Below, piece after piece: positions 1-7,758 of a DNA stretch of 42,685 bases. Numbering within the stretch: the first letter of the stretch is position 1; every line of letters begins with the position of its first letter. The stretch lies in contig JAZRNM010000022.1 in NCBI GenBank assembly GCA_045648205.1, positions 1-42,685 on the forward strand. The letters run 5' to 3'. The translations under genes were made by a program, and so were the position numbers. This stretch comes from SIG440 sp045648205 (lineage in GTDB: Bacteria; Bacillota; Clostridia; Monoglobales; Monoglobaceae). Below the pieces are notes generated by a model. That model did no database searches and was not told the origin of the DNA. It saw only the letters and a list, made by a program, of their open reading frames with translations.

Positions 1-503
1 AATTTAATCTCGTCAAATGCTTTTTTACTTTTGAGTACAAATTGTTGTCCCAGGTTTCCAAGATGCATTGCGTTAGCAAGCTGTCTATAGGAAATGGTAC
101 CATTGATAAAATCCTGAGCAAAGGAGAAGTAACTGTCATCAGCACGATACCCAATAATAATATCATAGTTTTTATAATCAACTTTAAAATTATTTAAAAT
201 ATATTCCTTAGCTTCCTGTGCCAATGCAGACGGAATATCGAACTCACGATTTTCAAGTAATATAGAAAGCCAATGAAGAATAGAATATTTTTCATCATTC
301 AGGTCAAGTATTTTTAAATTTTGGGTGTCAATTTCATATTCGTTTGCATACCCGTCCCTAAGCTTATCAACGCCCCATTCTTTTGCCATTTCTATAGTAT
401 CGGTACAATAGAACCCTAATCCATAATCATTATATGTTTTACCTTTTCCATATTCAGGTTTTTTAACAATATCTTTTGAACCATGATATATTTTCTTAAG
501 CAC
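1..503 (-). CDS. DUF3990 family protein, 3' end cut by window edge
   Basis: The reading frame is open from position 503 to the left edge, about 167 residues, with the C-terminus missing. It begins MLKKIYHGSKDIV, then has NDYGLGFYCTD followed by an AKEWG helix. The H-G-S near the start and the D-Y-G-x-G-F-Y block match my recollection of DUF3990, a family placed in the ADP-ribosyltransferase fold clan and often found in small toxin-like modules. I chose the GTG at 503 because GGAG (513-516) lies 9 bases upstream and the family normally starts just before the YHGS block. ATG codons at 518 and 512 are in frame, but both are poorly placed relative to that ribosome site. A near-perfect promoter lies immediately upstream, so the leader is very short. 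In gut Clostridia I recall this family next to a small DUF3791 protein; any such partner would lie left of the window. Function is inferred from fold only. Confidence 0.75.
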   Translation of the reverse strand, partial: MLKKIYHGSKDIVKKPEYGKGKTYNDYGLGFYCTDTIEMAKEWGVDKLRDGYANEYEIDTQNLKILDLNDEKYSILHWLSILLENREFDIPSALAQEAKEYILNNFKVDYKNYDIIIGYRADDSYFSFAQDFINGTISYRQLANAMHLGNLGQQFVLKSKKAFDEIK

Positions 504-528
504 TACTATCATCTCCATTCTCGGTCTT

Positions 529-557
529 ATTATACCCCTTTAGGTGTAGTTTGTCAA
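529..557 (-). promoter_or_regulatory. Sigma-A promoter of the DUF3990 gene
   Basis: On the minus strand TTGACA (552-557) and TATAAT (529-534) are separated by exactly 17 bases, a perfect consensus match. Transcription would start near 522, leaving roughly 20 bases before the GTG at 503. Confidence 0.85.
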
Positions 558-865
558 GTTTTTCTTGAAATTTACCCCAAATAGATTCAAACTCTGTGTC
601 TTAAGTTTTCTAACATTTTTCTAGCAAACTCTGAACCAAAATCGTTAGAAACGGCAATACCAAAATTTGCGCGCACAAAAGGCTTTGAAAGATTTTACCC
701 CTCAACGCCTTGATTTTGCGCCACTTTCGTCGCTATTTATCTTCTCTTAACTTACGCTTATTTGCTCTAACCTACAGGACTCGAGGCCGACCCAAAATCC
801 TCTCCCTTGGTATAAAAAGTATGATTTGTATAACTAATTATGCTAAATAGTTTTTCATTTGTCAA
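558..865. other. Intergenic region without a recognisable gene
   Basis: No start with a ribosome site and no long frame is present. On the minus strand, about 590-690 is open in one frame and reads like a protein tail (VRANFGIAVSNDFGSEFARK) ending in a stop just before 590. It has no start of its own, so it may be a relic of a mobile element or a dispersed repeat. GGGGTAAAATCTTTCAA and GGGGTAAATTTCAAG are similar motifs about 125 bases apart on the same strand. Origin unresolved. Confidence 0.4.
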
Positions 866-895
866 CAAAAAAACGAGTCCTTCGACTCGGTTTTT
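866..895. terminator. Bidirectional intrinsic terminator
   Basis: CGAGTC and GACTCG form a stem with a CTTC/GAAG loop. It is flanked by a run of A on the left and TTTTT on the right, so it can end transcription in both directions. On the minus strand it directly follows the CPBP gene stop at 898. Confidence 0.8.
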
Positions 896-897
896 GC

Positions 898-1566
898 TTA
901 TATAATCCCGAACAGCATAAACCCAATTGTATTTATCGCAAAATTTGCGAACATATGTATAAGCCAGGACATATATATGTTTCCGTTTTTTTCATTGAAA
1001 TAATTAAATATCATTCCACCAACCATAAGCCCTGCAACTGCAAGTACAATTACGTACCAGTCAAACCAGCCAATCATCATTGCTATATGATAAAGAGCAA
1101 AGGCAAGAGATGAAAAAACATATGCAAATCTTCTGCTCGCTTTTTCCTTCAACATCATAAAGGAAAATCCCCTGAAAAAGAACTCCTCCAAGAACGAATT
1201 GGCAAAGGATATATAAATTGCAACCCATATAAAGTTTTCCTTAGTAACACCAATATTTCCCGTCAGAGCCGTTGTCACATTGGAAAAGTCAAATACATCT
1301 TTAAGGAGAAAATATGCACCCATAATAATCGCAAAAACCAAAGCCCCAACCGCTAAAGCCATTGCAAATCCACGTTTTGATGGGACAAGTACTTTTTTCA
1401 AAATACTGTCCTTATATGCCATTCCGTATACAAGTGGCAAAATAAGAAATAGAGGTATTTTCACCAAAGATTTGGTGATGTATCCCGGCTGAATCACCGC
1501 ATCAACCAACCCCATTATAGTGCAGGATGTTATGACTATTGCCATAATAATACATTTCTTTTTCAT
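898..1566 (-). CDS. CPBP family intramembrane metalloprotease
   Basis: A 222-residue, very hydrophobic protein with about six to seven membrane segments. The three CPBP/Abi (Rce1-like) motifs are visible: EEFFFR at 127-132, F-x-x-x-H ending at H160, and H204-x-x-x-N208. These residues form the metal-dependent intramembrane active site in the family. In bacteria such proteins process lipoproteins or peptides, or give self-immunity to bacteriocins; the substrate here is unknown. It lies 11 bases downstream of the nitroreductase gene on the same strand, with GGTGA before the ATG, so the two are probably co-transcribed. Its length is normal for a single-domain member and nothing is broken. Family confident, role not. 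Confidence 0.88.
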   Translation of the reverse strand: MKKKCIIMAIVITSCTIMGLVDAVIQPGYITKSLVKIPLFLILPLVYGMAYKDSILKKVLVPSKRGFAMALAVGALVFAIIMGAYFLLKDVFDFSNVTTALTGNIGVTKENFIWVAIYISFANSFLEEFFFRGFSFMMLKEKASRRFAYVFSSLAFALYHIAMMIGWFDWYVIVLAVAGLMVGGMIFNYFNEKNGNIYMSWLIHMFANFAINTIGFMLFGII

Positions 1567-1577
1567 ATAATCACCTT

Positions 1578-2096
1578 TTAAAACTTCTCAAAAAACACTG
1601 TTTCATCCATATCTCTATACTTTGCGTGCATATCGAGGGGCACAGCATCATCAGCGGGCTTGCCCAAAGTCAAGATAAGAGTAATCTCATAATCTTCGGG
1701 AATATCAAATTCAGTCTTCAAAAGTTCCGGGTTAAATGCCATAACCATACAGCTTCCAATCCCAAGGGAGTGTGCAGTGAGCATCATATGTGTGGCAACA
1801 ATTGTGCTGTCAATAGGAGCCGACATTGCTCCGTCAAATCTTCTCACCCAGGATTCCTTTTTGTTGTAGCCAATCAACATAGCACAAGGTGCATCAAAAT
1901 GGCAAGCCGTGCATTTTTTGAGTTTTTCCAGACTTTCATCAGTATTTAAAACAAGTATTCTCTGGGGTTGATTGTTGCAACCTGTCGGTGCAATGTGACC
2001 GCCAAGCAAAATCTTGTCGATAACCTCTTTTTCCAAGTGTTCTGATTTGTATTTTCTGACAGAAAATCTATCTTTAGCAAATTCTATAAAATCCAT
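1578..2096 (-). CDS. Nitroreductase family protein
   Basis: A 172-residue single-domain flavoprotein. The N-terminal RFSVRKY (10-16) is the usual phosphate-contacting FMN motif, and APTGCNNQPQRILVL (about 36-50) matches the conserved nitroreductase segment that normally reads APSxxNxQPW. The C-terminal LILTLGKPADD stretch is also typical. Family members are homodimeric FMN enzymes that reduce nitro compounds, quinones or flavins with NAD(P)H, but the natural substrate is usually unknown. This is a short member, like those common in anaerobes. AGGAGG lies 8-13 bases before the ATG. It is the first gene of a two-gene unit with the CPBP protease downstream; I see no functional link beyond co-transcription. 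Confidence 0.88.
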   Translation of the reverse strand: MDFIEFAKDRFSVRKYKSEHLEKEVIDKILLGGHIAPTGCNNQPQRILVLNTDESLEKLKKCTACHFDAPCAMLIGYNKKESWVRRFDGAMSAPIDSTIVATHMMLTAHSLGIGSCMVMAFNPELLKTEFDIPEDYEITLILTLGKPADDAVPLDMHAKYRDMDETVFFEKF

Positions 2097-2276
2097 AATA
2101 AAGCCTCCTTTGTCTTTATTTTATCACTTTCCATTTCAATTTTCAATAGAAGCAGATAAAAATAAGCTTTGCATTAGAAAAGCCGCCCTTTCTCTTCGCT
2201 ATTCTCTTTTATCTATTCTCTGGAAACGACGATTTTAGTGAAGAATTAAGAGAGAAAAGTGAAAAGATAAAATAAC

Positions 2277-2316
2277 AAAAGAACCGACAACTTTTTCAAA
2301 ATTGTCGGTTCTTTTT
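2277..2316 (-). terminator. Terminator directly after tRNA-Arg
   Basis: GAACCGACAA (2281-2290) pairs with TTGTCGGTTC (2302-2311), flanked by A and T runs. On the minus strand it starts at the tRNA CCA end and finishes in TTTT. Confidence 0.85.
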
Positions 2317-2390
2317 GGCACCCACAGTAGGAATCGAACCTACAACTAGCCCTTAGGAGGGGCTTGTTATATCCATTTAACTATGTAGGC
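2316..2390 (-). tRNA. tRNA-Arg (anticodon CCU)
   Basis: On the minus strand the sequence folds into a full cloverleaf. Acceptor GCCTACA pairs with TGTGGGT, allowing two G-U pairs. The anticodon arm is AGCCC-CTCCTAA-GGGCT, giving anticodon CCT. The T arm is GTAGG-TTCGATT-CCTAC, the discriminator is G, and CCA is encoded. It reads AGG codons. A promoter lies at 2459-2487 and a terminator immediately downstream, so it is a single-gene transcription unit. Its leader contains a 17-base antisense copy of the anticodon arm (separate entry). tRNA-Arg genes are frequent integration sites, but no integrase gene is in the window. Confidence 0.96.
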
Positions 2391-2429
2391 AAATATTAAA
2401 TTTTTGGTTTTTGCCCCTCCTAAGGGCTA
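2347..2429. repeat. 17-bp inverted repeat of the tRNA anticodon arm
   Basis: The plus-strand sequence TAGCCCTTAGGAGGGGC (2347-2363, inside the tRNA) is the exact reverse complement of GCCCCTCCTAAGGGCTA (2413-2429, in the tRNA leader). In the primary transcript the leader could therefore pair with the whole anticodon arm. The leader copy can instead pair with an upstream GCTCCTC to form a separate hairpin. Confidence 0.9.
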
Positions 2430-2458
2430 ATTCAACAGAGGAGCTTATTAGCTAATTA

Positions 2459-2487
2459 AGTATATCACAAAAACAACCCTTATGCAA
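2459..2487 (-). promoter_or_regulatory. Promoter of tRNA-Arg
   Basis: Minus-strand TTGCAT (2482-2487) and TATACT (2459-2464) with a 17-base spacer. The predicted start near 2452 gives a leader of about 60 bases. The same pair of hexamers serves the HAD-addB unit at 28996. Confidence 0.7.
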
Positions 2488-2505
2488 GAAATTTTTAAAC
2501 TTTCG

Positions 2506-3627
2506 TCAAACAAAATCCGCCAAAATGGTGTTACTGACGAAAAAGCCCTTATCCGAAAACCTCAGTCTGTCTCCATCAATCGCAAAAAATCCCCAATCGG
2601 AATACTTTTTTATCTGCTCACCAAAAACCTCTTCAAGGTTTTTCCCAAATTTGTTTTTGAATTCAGAGAAAGAAATTCCGTTTTCGCACCTGAGCCCCAA
2701 AAAAACAAACTCGCTCATCTGTTCATCTGTGGCAATCGGCGTCCTTTCTGCAACGGCAAAACCGTTTTCTGAAATCTTTTCAATATATGTTTCAATTCTC
2801 TCAAAATTCGAAAACCGAACATTGTTCAAACAAGAATATGCGCCTGCACCAAGCCCCAAAAAATCAGTTAGCTCCCAATACTTCTGGTTGTGTTTTGACT
2901 CTTTTCCCGGTTTTGAAAAATTGGAAATTTCATACCGCGCATATCCCGATTTTCTCAACTTTTCAACCAAAAGCTCATACATATCAGCACAAGCATCTTC
3001 ATCAGGCAAGGTCAAATTCATTTTCGAAAAGGGCGTTCCCTCTTCAATTTTGAGAGCATATGCAGAGATATGCTCTGCACCGAACCCTGCTGCCCTGTCA
3101 ATTGTTTTTTCCCAGGACTCCATTGTCATATTCGGCAGACCATACATAAGATCAAGCGAAATATTTTCAAATCCCGCCTGTCTTGCCTCCTCAAAGCACT
3201 TTTCAAAATCGCCCACGCTGTGTATTCTCCCCAAAGCCCTGAGTGTGTTGTCGCAAGCAGATTGAAGACCAATACTGAGTCTATTAACGCCCGCGATCTT
3301 AAGTTTTTTGAGTCCATCAGTATCTATTGTTCCCGGATTGCATTCAACGATAATTTCACAATCTTCTGATACATCAAAAGAAGCATAAATTCCCGAAATC
3401 ACCTGACTTAGAAGTTCGGCTCCCACATAAGACGGTGTGCCCCCTCCAAAATAAATGGTGTCGAAGGTCCTATCCTTGAGTTTTTCTCCCCACGCCTTTA
3501 TTTCCTGATTCAGCGCACAGAAATACTGAGCAATCATATCTTCTTTCCCCGCAAAGGAATTGAAATCACAATAAAGACACTTGCTCTTGCAAAACGGAAT
3601 ATGAACATATATCCCTAAATTTTTCAT
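2506..3627 (-). CDS. hemW: Radical SAM heme chaperone HemW
   Basis: A 373-residue radical SAM protein opening MKNLGIYVHIPFCKSKCLYCDF. Cysteines C13, C17 and C20 form the CxxxCxxC cluster site. The residue two after the third cysteine is Phe, not Cys, which is the usual distinction of HemW from true oxygen-independent coproporphyrinogen oxidase HemN. Other landmarks are YFGGGTPS (about 59-66), IIVECNPGTI, and GVNRLSIGLQS. HemW binds heme and delivers it to haem proteins rather than oxidising coproporphyrinogen. It follows lepA on the same strand, the order seen in Bacillus subtilis, with a strong hairpin between them. The ATG at 3627 has GGAG about 12 bases upstream. Length is normal. Confidence 0.9.
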   Translation of the reverse strand: MKNLGIYVHIPFCKSKCLYCDFNSFAGKEDMIAQYFCALNQEIKAWGEKLKDRTFDTIYFGGGTPSYVGAELLSQVISGIYASFDVSEDCEIIVECNPGTIDTDGLKKLKIAGVNRLSIGLQSACDNTLRALGRIHSVGDFEKCFEEARQAGFENISLDLMYGLPNMTMESWEKTIDRAAGFGAEHISAYALKIEEGTPFSKMNLTLPDEDACADMYELLVEKLRKSGYARYEISNFSKPGKESKHNQKYWELTDFLGLGAGAYSCLNNVRFSNFERIETYIEKISENGFAVAERTPIATDEQMSEFVFLGLRCENGISFSEFKNKFGKNLEEVFGEQIKKYSDWGFFAIDGDRLRFSDKGFFVSNTILADFV

Positions 3628-3645
3628 TCTCTACACTCCAAAGTA

Positions 3646-3671
3646 ATGGGCAGATTGAAAAATCTGCCCAT
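3646..3671 (-). other. Intercistronic hairpin between lepA and hemW
   Basis: ATGGGCAGATT (3646-3656) and AATCTGCCCAT (3661-3671) form a perfect 11-bp stem with a 4-base loop. On the minus strand no run of T follows, so it is more likely a processing or mRNA-stability element, or a weak attenuator, than a full terminator. Confidence 0.65.
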
Positions 3672-3676
3672 CAAAA

Positions 3677-5482
3677 CTAATCTAATTTAAGCACCGACAT
3701 AAACGCCTCCTGCGGAACCTCCACAGAGCCCACCTGGCGCATACGTTTTTTACCCTCTTTCTGTTTTTCAAGAAGCTTCTTTTTTCGGGTAATATCACCG
3801 CCATAGCACTTGGCGAGAACGTCTTTTCTCATTGCACGGACAGTTTCACGGGCAATAATCTTGCTGCCCACCGCCGCCTGAATCGGAATCTCAAAAAGCT
3901 GACGAGGAATCGATTCCTTAAGCTTTTCAGCAATTCTCCGTCCTCTTGCATATGCCTTTTCCTTGTGAACAATAAAGGAAAGTGCATCCACCATGTCACC
4001 ATTTAGCAAAATATCAAGCTTGATGAGGTCTGACTTTTGATAATTCTTCATTTCATAGTCAAACGATGCATATCCCCTTGTTCTTGACTTAAGCGCATCA
4101 AAGAAATCATAAATAATTTCATTAAGCGGCAATTCATATTGCAACGTCACTCGATTTTCATCAAGATATGTCATATCAATATATGTTCCGCGGCGCTCCT
4201 GACAAAGTTCCATAATGCTTCCCACAAATTCCTTAGGGGTCATAATGTTTGCCGCCACAATCGGTTCTGTCATATAATCAATTTCCTGAGGTTCCGGAAG
4301 ATTTGTCGGGTTTGCAATGGTTACAACCGAACCGTCAGTCTTATATACCTCATATTCAACAGATGGAGCCGTGGTCACAAGGTCAAGATTATATTCCCTC
4401 TCCAGACGTTCCTGAATGATTTCCATATGCAAAAGTCCGAGAAATCCGCAACGGAAACCAAACCCCAACGCAACCGAGGTTTCTGCCTCAAATTGAAGTG
4501 CCGCATCATTCAGCTGAAGTTTTTCAAGTGCATCACGAAGGTCATTATATCTCGCCCCATCGGCAGGATAAACACCCGAATACACCATCGGCTGAACCTC
4601 TTTATATCCGGGCAACGGCTCTGTGGCACCACCGTTTTGTGTTGTAACAGTGTCACCAACCCGCACATCACGAACATTTTTGATGCTCGCCGCAATATAA
4701 CCAACCTCGCCCGCTTTTATTTCTTTTGCGCGAATCATTCCAAGAGGATTAAGATAACCCACTTCAACCACATCAAATGTGCTTCCCGTTGCCATCATTT
4801 TAATGAGGTCACCGCTTGAAAGCTTTCCGTCAACCACACGGACATAAGCTATAACACCCTTGTAGCTGTCATAATATGAATCAAAAATCAATGCTTTGAG
4901 GGGTGCTGTTTCATCTCCCTGCGGTGGCGGAACAGCCTCAACAATGCGTTCAAGAACCGCATCAATGTTTATTCCGTTCTTTGCAGAAATCTGCGGTGCA
5001 GTTTCCGCCTCAATACCGATTACATCTTCAATTTCCTGCTTGACAACCTCAGGACGCGCTGACGGCAAATCAATCTTATTGATAACGGGAACCAATTCCA
5101 AATCGTGTTCCAAAGCAAGGTAGGTATTTGCCAAAGTTTGTGCCTCTATGCCCTGGGCCGCATCAACAATCAGCACCGCACCCTCACAGGCAGCCAGACT
5201 TCGTGAAACCTCATAGTTGAAGTCAACATGCCCCGGGGTGTCAATCAGATTGAGAACATATTTTTCTCCATCCTTTGCAGAATACAAAAGACGCACCGCA
5301 CGGGCCTTTATTGTAATTCCACGTTCTTTTTCAAGCTCCATGTTGTCAAGCACCTGATCCTGCATCTCACGATTGGTAAGCGCCCCCGTAGCCTCAAGCA
5401 GTCGGTCCGCAAGAGTTGACTTTCCGTGGTCAATATGTGCAATAATTGAAAAATTCCTTATGTTTTTTTGATATTCGTTCAT
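3677..5482 (-). CDS. lepA: Elongation factor 4 (LepA), translational GTPase
   Basis: A 601-residue GTPase. The G1 loop is AHIDHGKST (15-23), followed by the switch II DTPGHVDF and the NKIDLP guanine-specificity motif. LepA-specific features are the FRCGFLGLLHMEI segment and the basic C-terminus around AKCYGGDITRKKKLLEKQKEGKKRMRQ. LepA acts on ribosomes, in back-translocation or 30S biogenesis. The open frame extends 26 codons further upstream to 5560, into galE. I start at the ATG at 5482 because GGAAGG precedes it and MNEYQKNIRNFSIIAHIDH is the family's usual N-terminus. It lies 35 bases after galE and upstream of hemW, so galE-lepA-hemW may be co-transcribed. Confidence 0.97.
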   Translation of the reverse strand: MNEYQKNIRNFSIIAHIDHGKSTLADRLLEATGALTNREMQDQVLDNMELEKERGITIKARAVRLLYSAKDGEKYVLNLIDTPGHVDFNYEVSRSLAACEGAVLIVDAAQGIEAQTLANTYLALEHDLELVPVINKIDLPSARPEVVKQEIEDVIGIEAETAPQISAKNGINIDAVLERIVEAVPPPQGDETAPLKALIFDSYYDSYKGVIAYVRVVDGKLSSGDLIKMMATGSTFDVVEVGYLNPLGMIRAKEIKAGEVGYIAASIKNVRDVRVGDTVTTQNGGATEPLPGYKEVQPMVYSGVYPADGARYNDLRDALEKLQLNDAALQFEAETSVALGFGFRCGFLGLLHMEIIQERLEREYNLDLVTTAPSVEYEVYKTDGSVVTIANPTNLPEPQEIDYMTEPIVAANIMTPKEFVGSIMELCQERRGTYIDMTYLDENRVTLQYELPLNEIIYDFFDALKSRTRGYASFDYEMKNYQKSDLIKLDILLNGDMVDALSFIVHKEKAYARGRRIAEKLKESIPRQLFEIPIQAAVGSKIIARETVRAMRKDVLAKCYGGDITRKKKLLEKQKEGKKRMRQVGSVEVPQEAFMSVLKLD

Positions 5483-5517
5483 TCTCTGTTTTCCTTCCAA
5501 AAATTCGGGAATATTGT

Positions 5518-6531
5518 CTATGCGTTGTAACCGTTGGGGTTCTGTTGCTGCCAGTTCCATGAATCAGCACACATATCCTCAAGATTCTTTTTTGCCTCAA
5601 ATCCGATTTCTTCTCTCGCCTTTTGCGGGTCTGCATAGCAAGCCGCAATATCACCTGGGCGGCGGGCTTCAATCTTGTAGTCAAGTTCCCTTCCGCAAGC
5701 CTTGCTGTACGCCTTGATCATATCAAGCACACTGTATCCACGACCCGTTCCAAGGTTATATGTCACAACTCCCACGTGATTTTCAATCTTTCTGAGCGCA
5801 CAAAGGTGTCCGTCTGCCAGATCAACAACATGAATATAATCACGCACACCCGTTCCGTCAGGAGTGTCATAATCATTTCCAAAAACGTGAACATAATCAC
5901 GTTTGCCCACTGCCACCTGGGAAATATAGGGCATCAGGTTGTTGGGAATTCCACGGGGGTCTTCACCAATGAGACCGCTTTCGTGAGCGCCAACCGGATT
6001 GAAATATCTGAGCAGAGCAATATCCCACTCGCTATCTGAGGCCGCAATATCCCTCAGAATTTCTTCAATCATCAGCTTTGTTCTGCCATACGGATTGGTG
6101 CAAAACAGCGGAAAATCCTCTTTGATCGGAACGGTATGGGGATTTCCATAAACCGTTGCAGAAGAACTGAAAACTAGTTTTTTGGTTCCATATTCACTCA
6201 TAAGTTCGCAAAGATTGATTGTGCTGCAAAGATTGTTGTGATAATACGCCATAGGCTTTGCAACAGACTCGCCAACTGCTTTAAGTCCCGCAAAATGGAT
6301 AACCGCATCAAACTTATTTTCTTTGAACACTGTCTCCAATGCATCCTTTTCTACCATATCTATTTCATAAAATTTCAGGTCTTTGCCCGTAATTTTTTTC
6401 ACTCGCCTCAAGGCTTCCTCACAGCTGTTTGAGAGATTGTCAACCACCACAACCTCATAGCCCGCATTCAGAAGCTGAATACAGGTGTGACTGCCTATGT
6501 AACCTGCTCCGCCTGTAACTAAAATATTCAT
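5518..6531 (-). CDS. galE: UDP-glucose 4-epimerase
   Basis: A 337-residue extended short-chain dehydrogenase. The NAD-binding GGAGYIG (7-13) and the catalytic Y-x-x-x-K in NPYGRTKLMIEE (about 148-152) are present, with the serine-rich FSSSATVYG segment before it. The LLRYFNPVGAH and GVRDYIHVVDLADGH stretches are characteristic of GalE. It interconverts UDP-galactose and UDP-glucose for galactose catabolism and surface polysaccharide supply. GGAGGAGA lies just before the ATG. Length is standard. It lies between rpoD and lepA with no other galactose genes near, so a housekeeping polysaccharide role is as likely as Leloir metabolism. Confidence 0.95.
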   Translation of the reverse strand: MNILVTGGAGYIGSHTCIQLLNAGYEVVVVDNLSNSCEEALRRVKKITGKDLKFYEIDMVEKDALETVFKENKFDAVIHFAGLKAVGESVAKPMAYYHNNLCSTINLCELMSEYGTKKLVFSSSATVYGNPHTVPIKEDFPLFCTNPYGRTKLMIEEILRDIAASDSEWDIALLRYFNPVGAHESGLIGEDPRGIPNNLMPYISQVAVGKRDYVHVFGNDYDTPDGTGVRDYIHVVDLADGHLCALRKIENHVGVVTYNLGTGRGYSVLDMIKAYSKACGRELDYKIEARRPGDIAACYADPQKAREEIGFEAKKNLEDMCADSWNWQQQNPNGYNA

Positions 6532-6585
6532 TTGCTCTCCTCCATTCTTTCCTTCGACAAATTAATTTTACTATAATTCATTATA

Positions 6586-6607
6586 TTAGCCCACACAAGT
6601 GGGCTAA
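6586..6607. other. Hairpin between rpoD and galE
   Basis: TTAGCCCAC (6586-6594) and GTGGGCTAA (6599-6607) form a 9-bp stem with a CAAG/ACAA-type loop. It follows the rpoD stop but lacks a T tract on the minus strand, so terminator activity is uncertain. An imperfect promoter (TTGTGT, 17 bases, TATAGT on the minus strand) overlaps its downstream side and could serve galE. Confidence 0.5.
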
Positions 6608-6612
6608 TCAGA

Positions 6613-7758
6613 CTATTCCAGATAATCCTTCAATTTCTTACTGCGGCTGGGGTGTCTGAGCTTGCGCAAAGCCTTCGCTTCAATCTGACGAATTCTCTCA
6701 CGTGTGACATTGAATTCCTTGCCCACCTCTTCAAGTGTTCTTGCTCTGCCGTTGTCAAGACCGAATCTCAATCTGAGAACCTTTTCCTCACGGGGCGTCA
6801 ACGTGCTGAGAACATCAACAAGCTGTTCTTTGAGAAGTCTGAAGGTTGCGGCATCCTGAGGTGCCGGGGTTTCATTGTCCTGAATGAAATCCTGGAGCGA
6901 ACTGTCTTCCTCCTCACCGATTGGTGTTTCCAGAGACACGGGTTCCTGAGCAATTTTCATTATCTCCCCAACTTTGTCAATGGGCATATTAAGTTCCTTT
7001 GCAACCTCCTCGGGAAGAGGGTCTCTTCCCAGTTCCTGAACAAGCTGACGTGTAACTCTTATGAATTTGTTTATAGTTTCAACCATGTGAACGGGAATTC
7101 TGATGGTTCTTGCCTGGTCGGCAATAGCACGGGTAATTGCCTGTCTTATCCACCATGTAGCATAAGTACTGAATTTATATCCCTTTGTGTAGTCGAACTT
7201 TTCAACAGCCTTGATGAGGCCCAGGTTTCCTTCCTGAATAAGGTCAAGAAACAACATGCCGCGACCCACGTAGCGCTTTGCAATGCTGACAACAAGTCGC
7301 AGATTTGCTTCTGCCAGACGATGTTTTGCAGCAAGATCGCCCTCTGACATTTTCTGAGCAAGTTCTGCCTCCTCCTGCCCCGAAAGAAGCGGCACCTTTC
7401 CAATCTCCTTCAGATACATACGAACTGGGTCGTCAATGCTCACGCTGTCAGGGACAGACATATCGGCAAGCTCATCTTCGGTTATTTCAAAATCGTCATC
7501 TTCTTCAAGTTCGGGGAGTTCATCGCCAAAATTCCCCACAATTTCAATGCCTTGCTTTTCAAGGAAATCATAAATGATTTCAATCTGGTCAGGCCCCATT
7601 TCAACAGCTTCAAGCTTTGTAGCTATATCATTATATGAAAGCTCACCCTGCTTCTTTCCTTGTTCAATCAATTCCTGAACAATTTGTTTCTGCATTTCCT
7701 TTGAAACCGCCTTTTTTGTTTCTGCCACTGCCTCAACATTCTTCTTTTTACTACTCAT
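6613..7758 (-). CDS. rpoD: Primary sigma factor RpoD/SigA
   Basis: A 381-residue primary sigma factor. Region 1.2 begins SVSIDDPVRMYLKEIGKVPLL. Region 2 contains RYVGRGMLFLDLIQEGN and the -10-recognition helix YATWWIRQAITRAI. Region 4 ends with TRERIRQIEAKALRKLRHP, the -35-recognition helix-turn-helix. The acidic stretch ELEEDDDFEITEDEL lies before region 1.2, as in Bacillota SigA. I place the start at the ATG at 7758 (MSSKKKN): the longer frame would extend 22 codons into dnaG. This start overlaps the dnaG stop by 8 bases (ATGAGTAG), implying translational coupling. It directs housekeeping transcription, matching the TTGACA/TATAAT promoters in the window. Confidence 0.97.
   Translation of the reverse strand: MSSKKKNVEAVAETKKAVSKEMQKQIVQELIEQGKKQGELSYNDIATKLEAVEMGPDQIEIIYDFLEKQGIEIVGNFGDELPELEEDDDFEITEDELADMSVPDSVSIDDPVRMYLKEIGKVPLLSGQEEAELAQKMSEGDLAAKHRLAEANLRLVVSIAKRYVGRGMLFLDLIQEGNLGLIKAVEKFDYTKGYKFSTYATWWIRQAITRAIADQARTIRIPVHMVETINKFIRVTRQLVQELGRDPLPEEVAKELNMPIDKVGEIMKIAQEPVSLETPIGEEEDSSLQDFIQDNETPAPQDAATFRLLKEQLVDVLSTLTPREEKVLRLRFGLDNGRARTLEEVGKEFNVTRERIRQIEAKALRKLRHPSRSKKLKDYLE

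Noticed and set aside
2391..2460. T-box leader
   Set aside because: It precedes a tRNA gene rather than a synthetase or amino-acid gene, and no T-box sequence or specifier loop is seen; the match is an antisense anticodon arm.
4139..4819. 226-codon frame on the plus strand opposite lepA
   Set aside because: It is fully inside a clearly conserved gene on the other strand, has no ribosome site, and its composition is that of an antisense shadow.
6586..6607. Intrinsic terminator of rpoD
   Set aside because: The stem is good but no T tract follows on the minus strand, so it is listed only as a hairpin.
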